DNA of 7,790 bases from Dehalococcoidia bacterium (GTDB lineage: Bacteria; Chloroflexota; Dehalococcoidia; GIF9; UBA5629), in contig JAFGLP010000063.1 in the NCBI GenBank assembly GCA_016927965.1, forward strand, positions 1 to 7,790. The letters run 5' to 3'. Each line of letters opens with the position of its first letter. Positions within the stretch are counted from its first letter, which is position 1. Both the position numbers and the translations under genes were made by a program. Under the pieces are notes generated by a model. That model saw only the letters and a program-made list of their open reading frames with translations, had not been told where the DNA came from and did no database searches. Of this stretch, positions 1 to 5,710 are shown one piece after another.

Positions 1-1
1 A

Positions 2-712
2 GGCACCAGCTTTACCAACCTGCGCGACGCCGGCGACCCCGTCGAGCTGGCCTCCTTCTATTACAGGGAAGGGGCCGACGAGCTGGTATTCCTTGACATC
101 GGGGCCACCCCCGAGGCCAGGGATACCATGGTCCACGTGGTTGAAAAGGTAGCCCGGCAGGTATTCGTGCCGCTCTGCGTGGGCGGCGGCCTGCGCTCAC
201 TGGGCGATATGCGCCGCATGCTTCAGGCAGGCGCGGACAAAGTCTCCGTGAACACCGCTGCGGTACAGAACCCGGATATCCTCAGGCAGGGCGCCGATAT
301 CTTCGGCAGCCAGTGTATTGTCCTGGCGGTGGACGCCAAGCGCTACACACTGGCCGGGAAGCCCGGCTGGGAGGTGTGCACGCATGGCGGCCGCAAACCG
401 ACAGGCATAGATGCGCTCGACTGGATAAAAAAGGCGGTCGGCCTGGGCGCCGGCGAGATATTGCTGACAAGCTGGGATGCCGACGGGCACAGGGCGGGCT
501 ACGATAACGAGCTTAATCGCCGTGTAAGTGAACTGGTAAGCGTACCGGTTATAGCCAGCGGCGGGGCCGGCTCACTGGAGCACCTCTATGAAGCGGTTAC
601 TCTCGGAAAGGCCGATGCCCTGCTGGCAGCCAGCATTTTTCATTACAACGAGTTCTCAATTACGGAAGTAAAGGAGTACCTTGCAGGGAAAGGCATACCT
701 GTCAGGATGTAG
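2..712 (+). CDS. hisF: Imidazole glycerol phosphate synthase cyclase subunit HisF (5' end cut by window)
   Basis: HisF is the cyclase half of the HisF-HisH enzyme. It uses ammonia released from glutamine by HisH to turn PRFAR into imidazole glycerol phosphate and AICAR, linking histidine and purine synthesis in the cytoplasm. The frame is open from base 2, so the ATG at 128 is internal. Before it one reads [13 protein letters not shown] and [11 protein letters not shown], which are conserved N-terminal HisF strands. About 20 N-terminal residues, including the first catalytic Asp, lie outside the window. Visible hallmarks are [31 protein letters not shown] (second catalytic Asp in DAKR), [12 protein letters not shown] and the phosphate-binding IASGGAGS. 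The usual DGTK motif after strand 6 reads DGHR here. The end (GIPVRM) is a normal HisF C-terminus. The next gene starts 30 bases downstream on the same strand, so the two may be co-transcribed. The family is certain. Confidence 0.97.
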   Translation, partial: GTSFTNLRDAGDPVELASFYYREGADELVFLDIGATPEARDTMVHVVEKVARQVFVPLCVGGGLRSLGDMRRMLQAGADKVSVNTAAVQNPDILRQGADIFGSQCIVLAVDAKRYTLAGKPGWEVCTHGGRKPTGIDALDWIKKAVGLGAGEILLTSWDADGHRAGYDNELNRRVSELVSVPVIASGGAGSLEHLYEAVTLGKADALLAASIFHYNEFSITEVKEYLAGKGIPVRM

Positions 713-742
713 CGGCAGTTCTCATGTGCAGCGGAGAAAGGC

Positions 743-1744
743 ATGATTGGACAGGAAACACGTGACGTTGAAAGAAAGATAACCGCCATATTACAGATCC
801 TCAGCGATTCACGCTTACCTATGGGCAGCAGGAATATATCAAAGCTGCTGGCAGAAAAGGGTATCCGTTTGGGGGAGAGGGCAGTACGCTACCACCTGAA
901 AATAATGGATGAGCGGGGCATGACCCGCTCGGCTAGGCATAAGGACGGGCGTACCATTACAGGCCCGGGACTGGAAGAGCTGAGGAACTCGCTGGTCACC
1001 GATAAAATAGGCTTCGTCAATACTAAAATCGAACGCCTGGCTTATCAGACCACCGCCGGCCTGCGCTCCGGCACCGGCATGGTGCCCATCGACGTTTCAT
1101 TTTTTAAAAAAGAAGATTACGCCAGGGCGCTCAAGGTCATGCTGCCGGTATTCAAAGGGGGGTTCTGCTCGTCCGGCATGGTTGCCGTGGCGATGGAAGG
1201 CAGCAAGATTGGCGATGCGGTAGTCCCGCCTGGGCATGTCGGATTAGCCACGCTCTGCAATGTCGCAGTCAACGGCTGCTTGCTTAAATCCGGCATACCA
1301 GCCCAGGCACGCTTCGGCGGTTTGCTGCAGATCAAGGAAGGACAGCCCTTCAGGTTTGTCGACCTGGTCGAGTTTTCAGGTTCCACCCTGGACCCGGCAT
1401 ATATTTTTTTGACCGGCAGGATGACAGATGTAATCAATGCATCCGCCAAAGGGGAGGGCAAGGTGCTGGCCGGTTACCATGAAATCCCCATGCTATCAGT
1501 CGGCAAGGCCCAGGAGCTGCTGCAGCGCATGAAAAACAGCCAGTTGATCAGCTTTGCTATTGCAGGAAAACCGGGCGAAAGGCTGTATGAAGTACCCTTT
1601 AACCATGAAAAAGTGGGGCTGGTCACCCTGAGCGGCTTAAACCCCGCTGCGGCTGCAGCCGAGTCAGGCATATACGTAAGCAACCGGGCTATGTGCGGTA
1701 TGATAGAGGTGGCCCGGCTCAGACCAGTGCAAGAATTGCTATAA
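743..1744 (+). CDS. nrpR: NrpR-family (DUF128) nitrogen-regulation repressor, winged-helix plus one NRD domain
   Basis: The protein has 333 residues. Residues about 10-75 form a winged-helix DNA-binding domain (KITAILQIL, then GERAVRYHLKIMDERGM as the recognition region). Residues about 84-330 form a single NrpR regulatory (DUF128/NRD) domain, recognised from GFVNTKIERLAY, GMVPIDVSFF, PPGHVGLATLCNVAVNGCLLKSGIPA, the FGG and FSGSTLDP segments, and GLVTLSGLNPAAAAAESGI. In methanogens NrpR represses nif and glnA operators and releases them on binding 2-oxoglutarate; that role is known for archaea and only inferred here. Some archaeal NrpR proteins carry two NRDs in tandem, whereas this one has one, like the split NrpRI type. 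The start at 743 is supported by a GGAG at 734-737 and a good N-terminus. It lies between hisF and a response regulator, just upstream of amtB-glnB-glnA, which fits a nitrogen-control role. Family call is strong; targets and effector are not shown by the sequence. Confidence 0.88.
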   Translation: MIGQETRDVERKITAILQILSDSRLPMGSRNISKLLAEKGIRLGERAVRYHLKIMDERGMTRSARHKDGRTITGPGLEELRNSLVTDKIGFVNTKIERLAYQTTAGLRSGTGMVPIDVSFFKKEDYARALKVMLPVFKGGFCSSGMVAVAMEGSKIGDAVVPPGHVGLATLCNVAVNGCLLKSGIPAQARFGGLLQIKEGQPFRFVDLVEFSGSTLDPAYIFLTGRMTDVINASAKGEGKVLAGYHEIPMLSVGKAQELLQRMKNSQLISFAIAGKPGERLYEVPFNHEKVGLVTLSGLNPAAAAAESGIYVSNRAMCGMIEVARLRPVQELL

Positions 1745-1745
1745 T
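1737..1745 (+). promoter_or_regulatory. Extended -10 promoter for the GlnR-like regulator
   Basis: TGCTATAAT matches the extended -10 consensus TGnTATAAT exactly and overlaps the nrpR stop codon (1742-1744). No good -35 hexamer is seen 17 bases upstream, which is usual for extended -10 promoters. Transcription would start near 1752, leaving a leader of only about 7 bases before the ATG at 1759. The start is predicted from spacing, not observed. Confidence 0.5.
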
Positions 1746-1759
1746 TATCAACAATTATA
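1740..1759. repeat. Perfect 7-base inverted repeat over the -10 element and start codon
   Basis: TATAATT (1740-1746) and AATTATA (1753-1759) are perfect complements separated by ATCAAC. The element covers the predicted -10, the transcription start and the first base of the start codon. It could be an operator for a dimeric regulator such as NrpR, or a chance product of AT-rich promoter DNA. Confidence 0.4.
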
Positions 1760-2445
1760 TGAACAACGTTTTACTTGTAACCAATGATATCGACCGGGGA
1801 AAGGACCTTAGCGCAGGACTTAGCCACCTGGGTTTCTCATGCACTGCCTGTATATACGCTGATGACGTGCTGGAACAGGACCGGCGGCAGTCTTTCAGCG
1901 TGGTACTTATAGATATTTCAGCCATTTCATCCCAGGGCGATTCAACATGGCGGTGGTTCAGGAAACTTAAACTCAGACGCGTGCTGCCGGTCATTGCCCT
2001 GATATCATCAACAACCTTGCACATCATTGTCTCCGAACAAGGTCTGGATGACTTTATTATGAAGCCATGGAACCTGGAGGAGATGTCTACCAGGATACGC
2101 AGGCTGGTAGCCAGGGCCAATAGGCCCAATGAGGAAATAGTAATAAAGGCAGGGGATCTGGTCATCGATCCCATCAGGTGCGAAGTGGAGATGGGAGGCA
2201 GATTGCTGGCGCTGACCTTTAAAGAATATGAACTATTGAAATTACTGGCCAGCAACAAGGGAAAGGTCTTTACACGTGAAGCTCTGCTGAATGAAATCTG
2301 GGGCTATGATTACTATGGCGGTGACCGTACCGTCGATGTCCATATCAGAAGACTGCGCAGCAAGATCGAAGACCCCGAGCATGCTTTTATAGACACCGTC
2401 AGAAATATCGGCTACAAGTTCAAGGACTCCCCTGCCGTCAAATAA
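1759..2445 (+). CDS. OmpR/PhoB-family response regulator, GlnR-like (probable nitrogen regulator)
   Basis: The protein has 228 residues: a receiver domain (about 1-120) and a winged-helix effector domain (about 128-224). The effector carries LTFKEYELLKLLA, VFTREALLNEIWGYDY, RTVDVHIRRLRSKI and TVRNIGYKF, which from memory closely resembles actinobacterial GlnR, the orphan regulator of glnA, amtB and glnK. In the receiver, the phospho-acceptor position D52 (VVLIDIS), S83/S84 and K102 (MKPW) are present. The usual acidic pair is N9-D10, so one metal-binding acid is missing, and GlnR also starts with an LLTN-like strand. No histidine kinase gene is nearby, consistent with an orphan or phosphorylation-independent regulator. 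ATG 1759 is chosen because MNNVLLVTND is a normal receiver start. The upstream in-frame ATG at 1693 would add 22 unrelated residues overlapping nrpR. No clear Shine-Dalgarno precedes 1759. A generic PhoP/PhoB paralogue is the alternative. Confidence 0.85.
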   Translation: MNNVLLVTNDIDRGKDLSAGLSHLGFSCTACIYADDVLEQDRRQSFSVVLIDISAISSQGDSTWRWFRKLKLRRVLPVIALISSTTLHIIVSEQGLDDFIMKPWNLEEMSTRIRRLVARANRPNEEIVIKAGDLVIDPIRCEVEMGGRLLALTFKEYELLKLLASNKGKVFTREALLNEIWGYDYYGGDRTVDVHIRRLRSKIEDPEHAFIDTVRNIGYKFKDSPAVK

Positions 2446-2452
2446 CCGTTCC

Positions 2453-2483
2453 TGTAACATAATCTTAACATCCATGTAACAAC
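2453..2483 (+). promoter_or_regulatory. Candidate GlnR/PhoB-type operator upstream of amtB (three 11-base direct repeats)
   Basis: GTAAC (2454-2458), TTAAC (2465-2469) and GTAAC (2476-2480) are each separated by exactly six bases, giving an 11-base period. Each is followed by A, so TAACA recurs at 2455, 2466 and 2477. OmpR-family regulators bind tandem direct repeats with this helical spacing, and actinobacterial GlnR boxes are described as GTnAC-N6-GAAAC. The site lies 8 bases after the stop codon of the GlnR-like gene and about 55 bases before the amtB start, where an activator site would be expected. Binding is inferred. Confidence 0.62.
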
Positions 2484-2494
2484 CCCGAAATCTG

Positions 2495-2529
2495 CCCCCT
2501 TTAAACTATCCTTATTAAATTAAAGGAGG
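2495..2529 (+). promoter_or_regulatory. Inverted repeat that could mask the amtB ribosome binding site
   Basis: CCTTTAA (2498-2504) is complementary to TTAAAGG (2520-2526), and further C residues upstream (2495-2496) could pair with GG at 2528-2529 across one mismatch. The 3' arm contains most of the strong AAAGGAGG Shine-Dalgarno, 8 bases before ATG 2538. If the 5' arm is transcribed, the hairpin could lower amtB translation. If transcription starts at about 2514 or later, the arm is absent and the element is meaningless. Confidence 0.3.
2502..2512 (+). promoter_or_regulatory. Possible -10 region of the amtB promoter
   Basis: Two weak -10 candidates follow the operator: TAAACT (2502-2507) and TATCCT (2507-2512), each 4 of 6 to consensus. 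With the first, the -35 position would fall at about 2479-2484 on the last operator repeat, the usual arrangement for PhoB-class activation. Neither hexamer is strong, which would fit an activator-dependent promoter. Confidence 0.3.
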
Positions 2530-2537
2530 TATACCCT

Positions 2538-3764
2538 ATGAATTCGGGCGATACTGCATGGATACTTATTTCCACGGCGCTCGTTATGCTCATGACGCCC
2601 GCCCTGGCCTTCTTTTACGGCGGGATGGTCAGAAAGAAGAACCTATTATCGACCATAATGATGAGCTTTGCCATCCTCTGCATGATATCCGTACTCTGGG
2701 TGATTTATGGATATACTATGGCCTTCGGACCGGACGTTAAAAGCCTGATCGGAAACTTCTCCTGGGCCGGTCTGATGGGGGTAGGCATGGACCCTTCGAC
2801 GGTATATGCCGTTACTGTTCCTCATCTGGCATTCATGGCCTTCCAGGCCACTTTCGCCATTATCACGGTGGCGCTATGGACTGGGGCGGTAGTGGAGCGG
2901 ATTAAATTCGGCGCCTTACTGGCATTTGCCGCGCTCTGGTTCACCCTTGTCTACTGCCCTATTGCCCACTGGGTATGGGGAAGCGGCGGCTGGCTGGCAC
3001 AGCTTGGCGCCCTGGATTTCGCAGGCGGCACAGTGGTACACGTCAACGCGGGTATCTCTGCGCTGGCCCTTGCCATGGTACTGGGTCCCCGCAAGGGATT
3101 CAAGGAAGGCGAGTCAATGGAACCCAACAATATTCCTTATGTAGTACTGGGCGCAGCATTACTGTGGTTCGGCTGGTTTGGATTCAATGCAGGCAGCGCT
3201 CTCACTGCTGGCGGGCTTGCTTCCAACGCATTCGTTACAACCAATACAGCCGCAGCCTCAGCCGGTTTCACCTGGATGATACTCGGGTGGATAAACCGCA
3301 GGCCCTCAGTGATTGGCGCAGCCACCGGCGCAGTAGTCGGGCTGGTTGCCATCACACCGGCGGCAGGTTATGTACAGCCATGGGCAGCTATTCCAATCGG
3401 CGCCATCGGCGCCATTATCTCCTACTATGTCATGGTATGGAGAGCAAAGGCCAATAAAGTCGATGAGTCACTGGATGTTTTCGCCTGCCACGGCATAGGC
3501 GGCACCTGGGGCGCCCTGGCAACAGGAATTTTCGCCACCACCGCAGTCAACCCGGCAGGTTCGGGCCTGATCGACGGAAACTGGAAACAGGTACTCATCC
3601 AGATTGCTGCCATAGCAACCACAATGGCTTTCGCATTCGGAGTCTCATGGCTGCTGGCCAAAGCCCTTAAGGCAACCATGGGCCTGCGTGTAAAGGAAGA
3701 AGAGGAAGCAGTAGGACTGGATATATCACAACATGGTGAAAATGCTTACGGAGGTGTCTCGTAA
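2538..3764 (+). CDS. amtB: Ammonium transporter AmtB
   Basis: This is a 408-residue inner-membrane ammonium channel of the Amt/Rh family, with about eleven hydrophobic segments and an N-out type start (MNSGDTAWIL) without an evident cleaved signal peptide. Conserved features include PALAFFYGGMVRKKN (20-35), the Phe-containing QATFA segment (103-107), AHWVWGSGGWLA (143-154), AGGTVVHVNAG with pore H168, WFGWFGFNAGS (210-220) and DVFACHGIGG with pore H318. The twin histidines have the same numbers as in E. coli AmtB. The C-terminal tail GLRVKEEEEAVGLDISQHGENAY matches the cytoplasmic region that docks PII. A strong GGAGGT (2525-2530) precedes the start. The stop codon overlaps the PII start by one base (TAATG), so the two are translationally coupled and probably work as a pair. 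A GlnR-type repeat array lies upstream. Confidence 0.97.
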   Translation: MNSGDTAWILISTALVMLMTPALAFFYGGMVRKKNLLSTIMMSFAILCMISVLWVIYGYTMAFGPDVKSLIGNFSWAGLMGVGMDPSTVYAVTVPHLAFMAFQATFAIITVALWTGAVVERIKFGALLAFAALWFTLVYCPIAHWVWGSGGWLAQLGALDFAGGTVVHVNAGISALALAMVLGPRKGFKEGESMEPNNIPYVVLGAALLWFGWFGFNAGSALTAGGLASNAFVTTNTAAASAGFTWMILGWINRRPSVIGAATGAVVGLVAITPAAGYVQPWAAIPIGAIGAIISYYVMVWRAKANKVDESLDVFACHGIGGTWGALATGIFATTAVNPAGSGLIDGNWKQVLIQIAAIATTMAFAFGVSWLLAKALKATMGLRVKEEEEAVGLDISQHGENAYGGVS

Positions 3765-4111
3765 TGAAAAAAATTGAAGCTATTATCCGGCCTGAAAAAC
3801 TGGATGCCGTCAAAGACGCCCTGTCAGCCCTGGGCATGCTGGGCATGACCGCAACCAACGTCAATGGACGCGGCAGGCAGAAGGGAATCGCCCTCCAGTG
3901 GCGCGCAGGAGAATACAGAGTTGACTTCCTGCCCAAGGTCAAAATAGAGCTGGTGTTATCCGACGAGGAGTGCCAGCCGGCTGTTGAGACCATCTGCAGC
4001 GTGGCCAGGACCGGAAGGGAGGGCGACGGCATGATCTTTGTGCTCCCGGTGGAGAACGCTTACAGGGTCAGGACCAGTGGGAGCGGCGACCCTTGTGCAG
4101 CCGCTAAATAA
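3764..4111 (+). CDS. glnB: Nitrogen regulatory protein PII (GlnB/GlnK family)
   Basis: This 115-residue PII signal protein forms trimers that read ATP/ADP and 2-oxoglutarate and normally block AmtB when nitrogen is plentiful. The start KKIEAIIRP, GRGRQKG (35-41, with Q39), VDFLPKVKIELVL (53-65, with K58), TGREGDG (83-89) and YRVRT (R101, R103) are canonical. In the T-loop, Y51, the tyrosine uridylylated in proteobacteria, is kept, but the HTELY segment reads IALQW, placing W46 where E. coli has Tyr. In the C-signature GDGKIFV, K90 is replaced by Met (codon ATG), an ATP-site lysine in characterised PII proteins. Linkage and 1-base overlap with amtB point to a GlnK-like function, though T-loop sequence alone cannot separate GlnB from GlnK. 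GGAGGT at 3750-3755, inside the end of amtB, serves as ribosome binding site. No uridylyltransferase gene is in the window. Confidence 0.95.
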   Translation: MKKIEAIIRPEKLDAVKDALSALGMLGMTATNVNGRGRQKGIALQWRAGEYRVDFLPKVKIELVLSDEECQPAVETICSVARTGREGDGMIFVLPVENAYRVRTSGSGDPCAAAK

Positions 4112-4131
4112 CGCGGCTATCCTGACAGGAT
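4099..4131 (+). terminator. Two adjacent hairpins at the glnB stop codon (possible attenuator or weak terminator)
   Basis: AGCCGC (4099-4104) pairs with GCGGCT (4113-4118), with the glnB stop codon in the loop. Immediately after, ATCCTG (4119-4124) and CAGGAT (4126-4131) form a perfect palindrome around one base. No U-run follows, so this is not a standard intrinsic terminator. It may stabilise the amtB-glnB transcript end, or the second palindrome may be a protein site upstream of the glnA promoter. Confidence 0.35.
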
Positions 4132-4134
4132 GAG

Positions 4135-4174
4135 TTAATCTGTTTGTAACATTTGCGGGCTATATTTCTCTAAT
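4135..4174 (+). promoter_or_regulatory. glnA promoter with candidate GlnR-type operator overlapping the -35
   Basis: TTAAT (4135-4139) and GTAAC (4146-4150) are separated by six bases and have the same 11-base period and TAACA ending as the amtB array. A -10 candidate TCTAAT (4169-4174, 5 of 6) lies 17 bases downstream of GTAACA (4146-4151, 4 of 6 to the -35 consensus), so the operator sits on the -35. TATATT at 4161-4166 is an alternative -10. The predicted leader to ATG 4228 is about 45 bases. Confidence 0.5.
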
Positions 4175-4227
4175 GAATAAACAGGGGACACAAGGAACTC
4201 TATATACAGGAAATTATCGGAGGTAAA

Positions 4228-5568
4228 ATGATTAAAAAAGATAGAGCAGAGGCGGTCGAGTACGTCCTCAAAATGGCCAAGGAACACAATGTAAGATTTG
4301 TGAACCTGTGGTTTACAGACATACTGGGTTTTCTGAAAAGCTTCTCTATTACGATCGAAGAGCTTGCGAAAGCCATGGAAGAAGGAATGGGATTCGACGG
4401 ATCTTCAATTGAAGGCTACGCCAGGATCGATGAAAGCGACATGATCGCCATGCCCGATCCGGATACGTTCCAGCTGCTGCCGTGGAGGCCCAAAGAGCAG
4501 TCTGTAGGCCGGATGTTTTGTGATATACAAATGCCCAACGGCCAGCCTTTCGAAGGGGACCCCAGATTTATCCTGAAGAAGAACCTGAAGAAGGCTGCAG
4601 ACCTGGGCTACACATTTTACGTTGGACCCGAGCTGGAATACTTCTATTTCAAGAACAGCCAGGGAACCGAGGTACTGGACTTGGGAGGTTATTTCGACCT
4701 GGTACCGCTTGATATGGCAGTCGACCTCAGAAGACAGACTGTACTGGCACTAGAAGAGATGGGTATCGGCGTTGAATATTCTCACCACGAAGTCGCTCCC
4801 AGCCAGCACGAGATCGACATGCGTTATACAGATGCCCTTACTATGGCCGATAATGTCATGACCTACAAGCTGGTGGTCAAACAAATTGCCATGGAAAATA
4901 ACGTTTATGCCACCTTCATGCCCAAGCCGATTTTCGGGGAAAACGGCAGCGGCATGCACGTGCACCAGTCCCTTTTTAAGGGTGAACGCAATTCTTTTTT
5001 CGACAAGAACGACACAATGCATATGTCAAAGATCGCCAGACACTATATCGCAGGCTTACTCAAACACGCTCCCGATATAACCTCCGTTACCAGCCAGTGG
5101 GTGAACTCTTACAAACGCCTGGTGCCAGGATATGAAGCCCCTGTCTACCTGTCATGGGCCCGCCGCAACCGCGCCGACCTGGTAAGGGTGCCGGAATATA
5201 AGCCCGGCAGGGAAACGGCAACACGCGTCGAGTACAGGTCGCCCGACCCCGCCTGCAACCCCTACCTGGTATTCAGCGTTATGCTGGCAGCCGGTTTGGA
5301 TGGAATCGAAAAAGGGCTTGAGCCGCCCAAACCTGTTGAAGAAAATGTCTACCAGATGTCGGATAAGGAGAGGAAGAAGAGGGGCATCAAGACGCTTCCG
5401 GGAAGCCTCGAGGAAGCCATTGTCCTCACTGAGAAGAGCGCCCTGGTCAGGAAAGCGCTGGGTGACCACCTCTTCCATGCCTTTATACAAAATAAGAAAG
5501 TCGAATATAATCAATATAGAATTCAGGTTACAGAGTACGAGCTGAAGAAATACCTGCCTGTCCTGTAG
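4228..5568 (+). CDS. glnA: Glutamine synthetase type I (GSI-alpha)
   Basis: This 446-residue enzyme makes glutamine from glutamate, ammonia and ATP in the cytoplasm and forms dodecamers. Residues 1-105 are the beta-grasp domain with the catalytic Asp in GFDGSS (D57). The catalytic domain shows metal and substrate ligands: GPELEYF (E135, E137), HHEVAPSQHEID (E188, E195), NGSGMHVHQS (H244), NSYKRLVPGYEAP (R297 and flap E303) and RVEYRSPDP (E335, R337). It has the short GSI-alpha form: no inserted segment and no NLYDLPPEE-type adenylylation site, the region reading NVYQMSDKE then GIKTLPGSL. R66 in EGYARIDESD occupies the position of the feedback-inhibition arginine of Bacillus-type enzymes, so control by glutamine feedback and transcription is more likely than by adenylylation. 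GGAGGT (4219-4224) lies only three bases from the ATG, a tight spacing. It follows amtB-glnB with its own promoter. Confidence 0.98.
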   Translation: MIKKDRAEAVEYVLKMAKEHNVRFVNLWFTDILGFLKSFSITIEELAKAMEEGMGFDGSSIEGYARIDESDMIAMPDPDTFQLLPWRPKEQSVGRMFCDIQMPNGQPFEGDPRFILKKNLKKAADLGYTFYVGPELEYFYFKNSQGTEVLDLGGYFDLVPLDMAVDLRRQTVLALEEMGIGVEYSHHEVAPSQHEIDMRYTDALTMADNVMTYKLVVKQIAMENNVYATFMPKPIFGENGSGMHVHQSLFKGERNSFFDKNDTMHMSKIARHYIAGLLKHAPDITSVTSQWVNSYKRLVPGYEAPVYLSWARRNRADLVRVPEYKPGRETATRVEYRSPDPACNPYLVFSVMLAAGLDGIEKGLEPPKPVEENVYQMSDKERKKRGIKTLPGSLEEAIVLTEKSALVRKALGDHLFHAFIQNKKVEYNQYRIQVTEYELKKYLPVL

Positions 5569-5593
5569 CCATCAGATTGAGATAGATCAATTG

Positions 5594-5633
5594 AGATTGC
5601 CATATAACCGGTTGACCGGTTATATGGCAATCT
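5594..5633 (+). terminator. Long perfect hairpin after glnA (probable terminator or processed stem)
   Basis: An 18-base arm (5594-5611, beginning AGATTGCC) is perfectly complementary to 5616-5633, around a TTGA loop. It starts 25 bases after the glnA stop. The following bases GATTTTA give only a four-T tract, so it is a weak intrinsic terminator at best, but its position at the end of the assimilation cluster fits termination or 3'-end protection. A second copy of CAGATTG at 5573-5579 could pair with CAATCTG (5628-5634) as an alternative fold. Confidence 0.55.
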
Positions 5634-5653
5634 GATTTTACGGCCGTCACTGA

Positions 5654-5673
5654 AAGGATTATCCTTATATACT
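5654..5673 (+). promoter_or_regulatory. pdxT promoter region with a small palindrome
   Basis: TATACT (5668-5673) is a 5 of 6 match to the -10 consensus, about 38 bases before ATG 5711. A perfect palindrome AAGGAT-T-ATCCTT (5654-5666) fills the spacer between the -10 and a poor -35 area (CGTCAC, 5645-5650). The palindrome is placed where a repressor would act, but no regulator can be named. Confidence 0.35.
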
Positions 5674-5710
5674 TAAATCCAACTTTAATTAACATGGAGG
5701 GTTCCATTTC

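Noticed and set aside
128..130. ATG 128 as the hisF start
   Set aside because: The frame is open and clearly homologous to HisF upstream of it to base 2, so the gene enters from outside the window.
523..545. GTAAG repeats at the end of hisF as another operator
   Set aside because: The spacing is 12 bases, not 11, the last base differs, and they lie in conserved coding sequence.
1117..1461. Long minus-strand open frames over nrpR, the response regulator, amtB and glnA
   Set aside because: They overlap well-recognised genes, resemble no known family and have no start signals, so they are shadows of the real frames.
1693..1758. Upstream ATG at 1693 as start of the response regulator
   Set aside because: It adds 22 residues unlike any receiver domain and lies inside nrpR; ATG 1759 gives a normal receiver start.
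2443..2447. TAACC at the stop codon as a fourth operator repeat
   Set aside because: It is 12 bases, not 11, from the first repeat, so it is out of phase with the array.
2446..4227. Search for the archaeal NrpR operator GGAA-N6-TTCC upstream of amtB and glnA
   Set aside because: No match was found by eye in either upstream region. If NrpR acts here it uses a different site.
2446..4227. Sigma54 promoters (TGGC-N8-TGC type) before amtB or glnA
   Set aside because: No convincing -24/-12 pair was seen; the -10-like elements fit sigma70 better.
5569..5710. Riboswitch between glnA and pdxT
   Set aside because: Only a simple long hairpin and a promoter-like region are visible; no conserved multi-stem motif is recognised.
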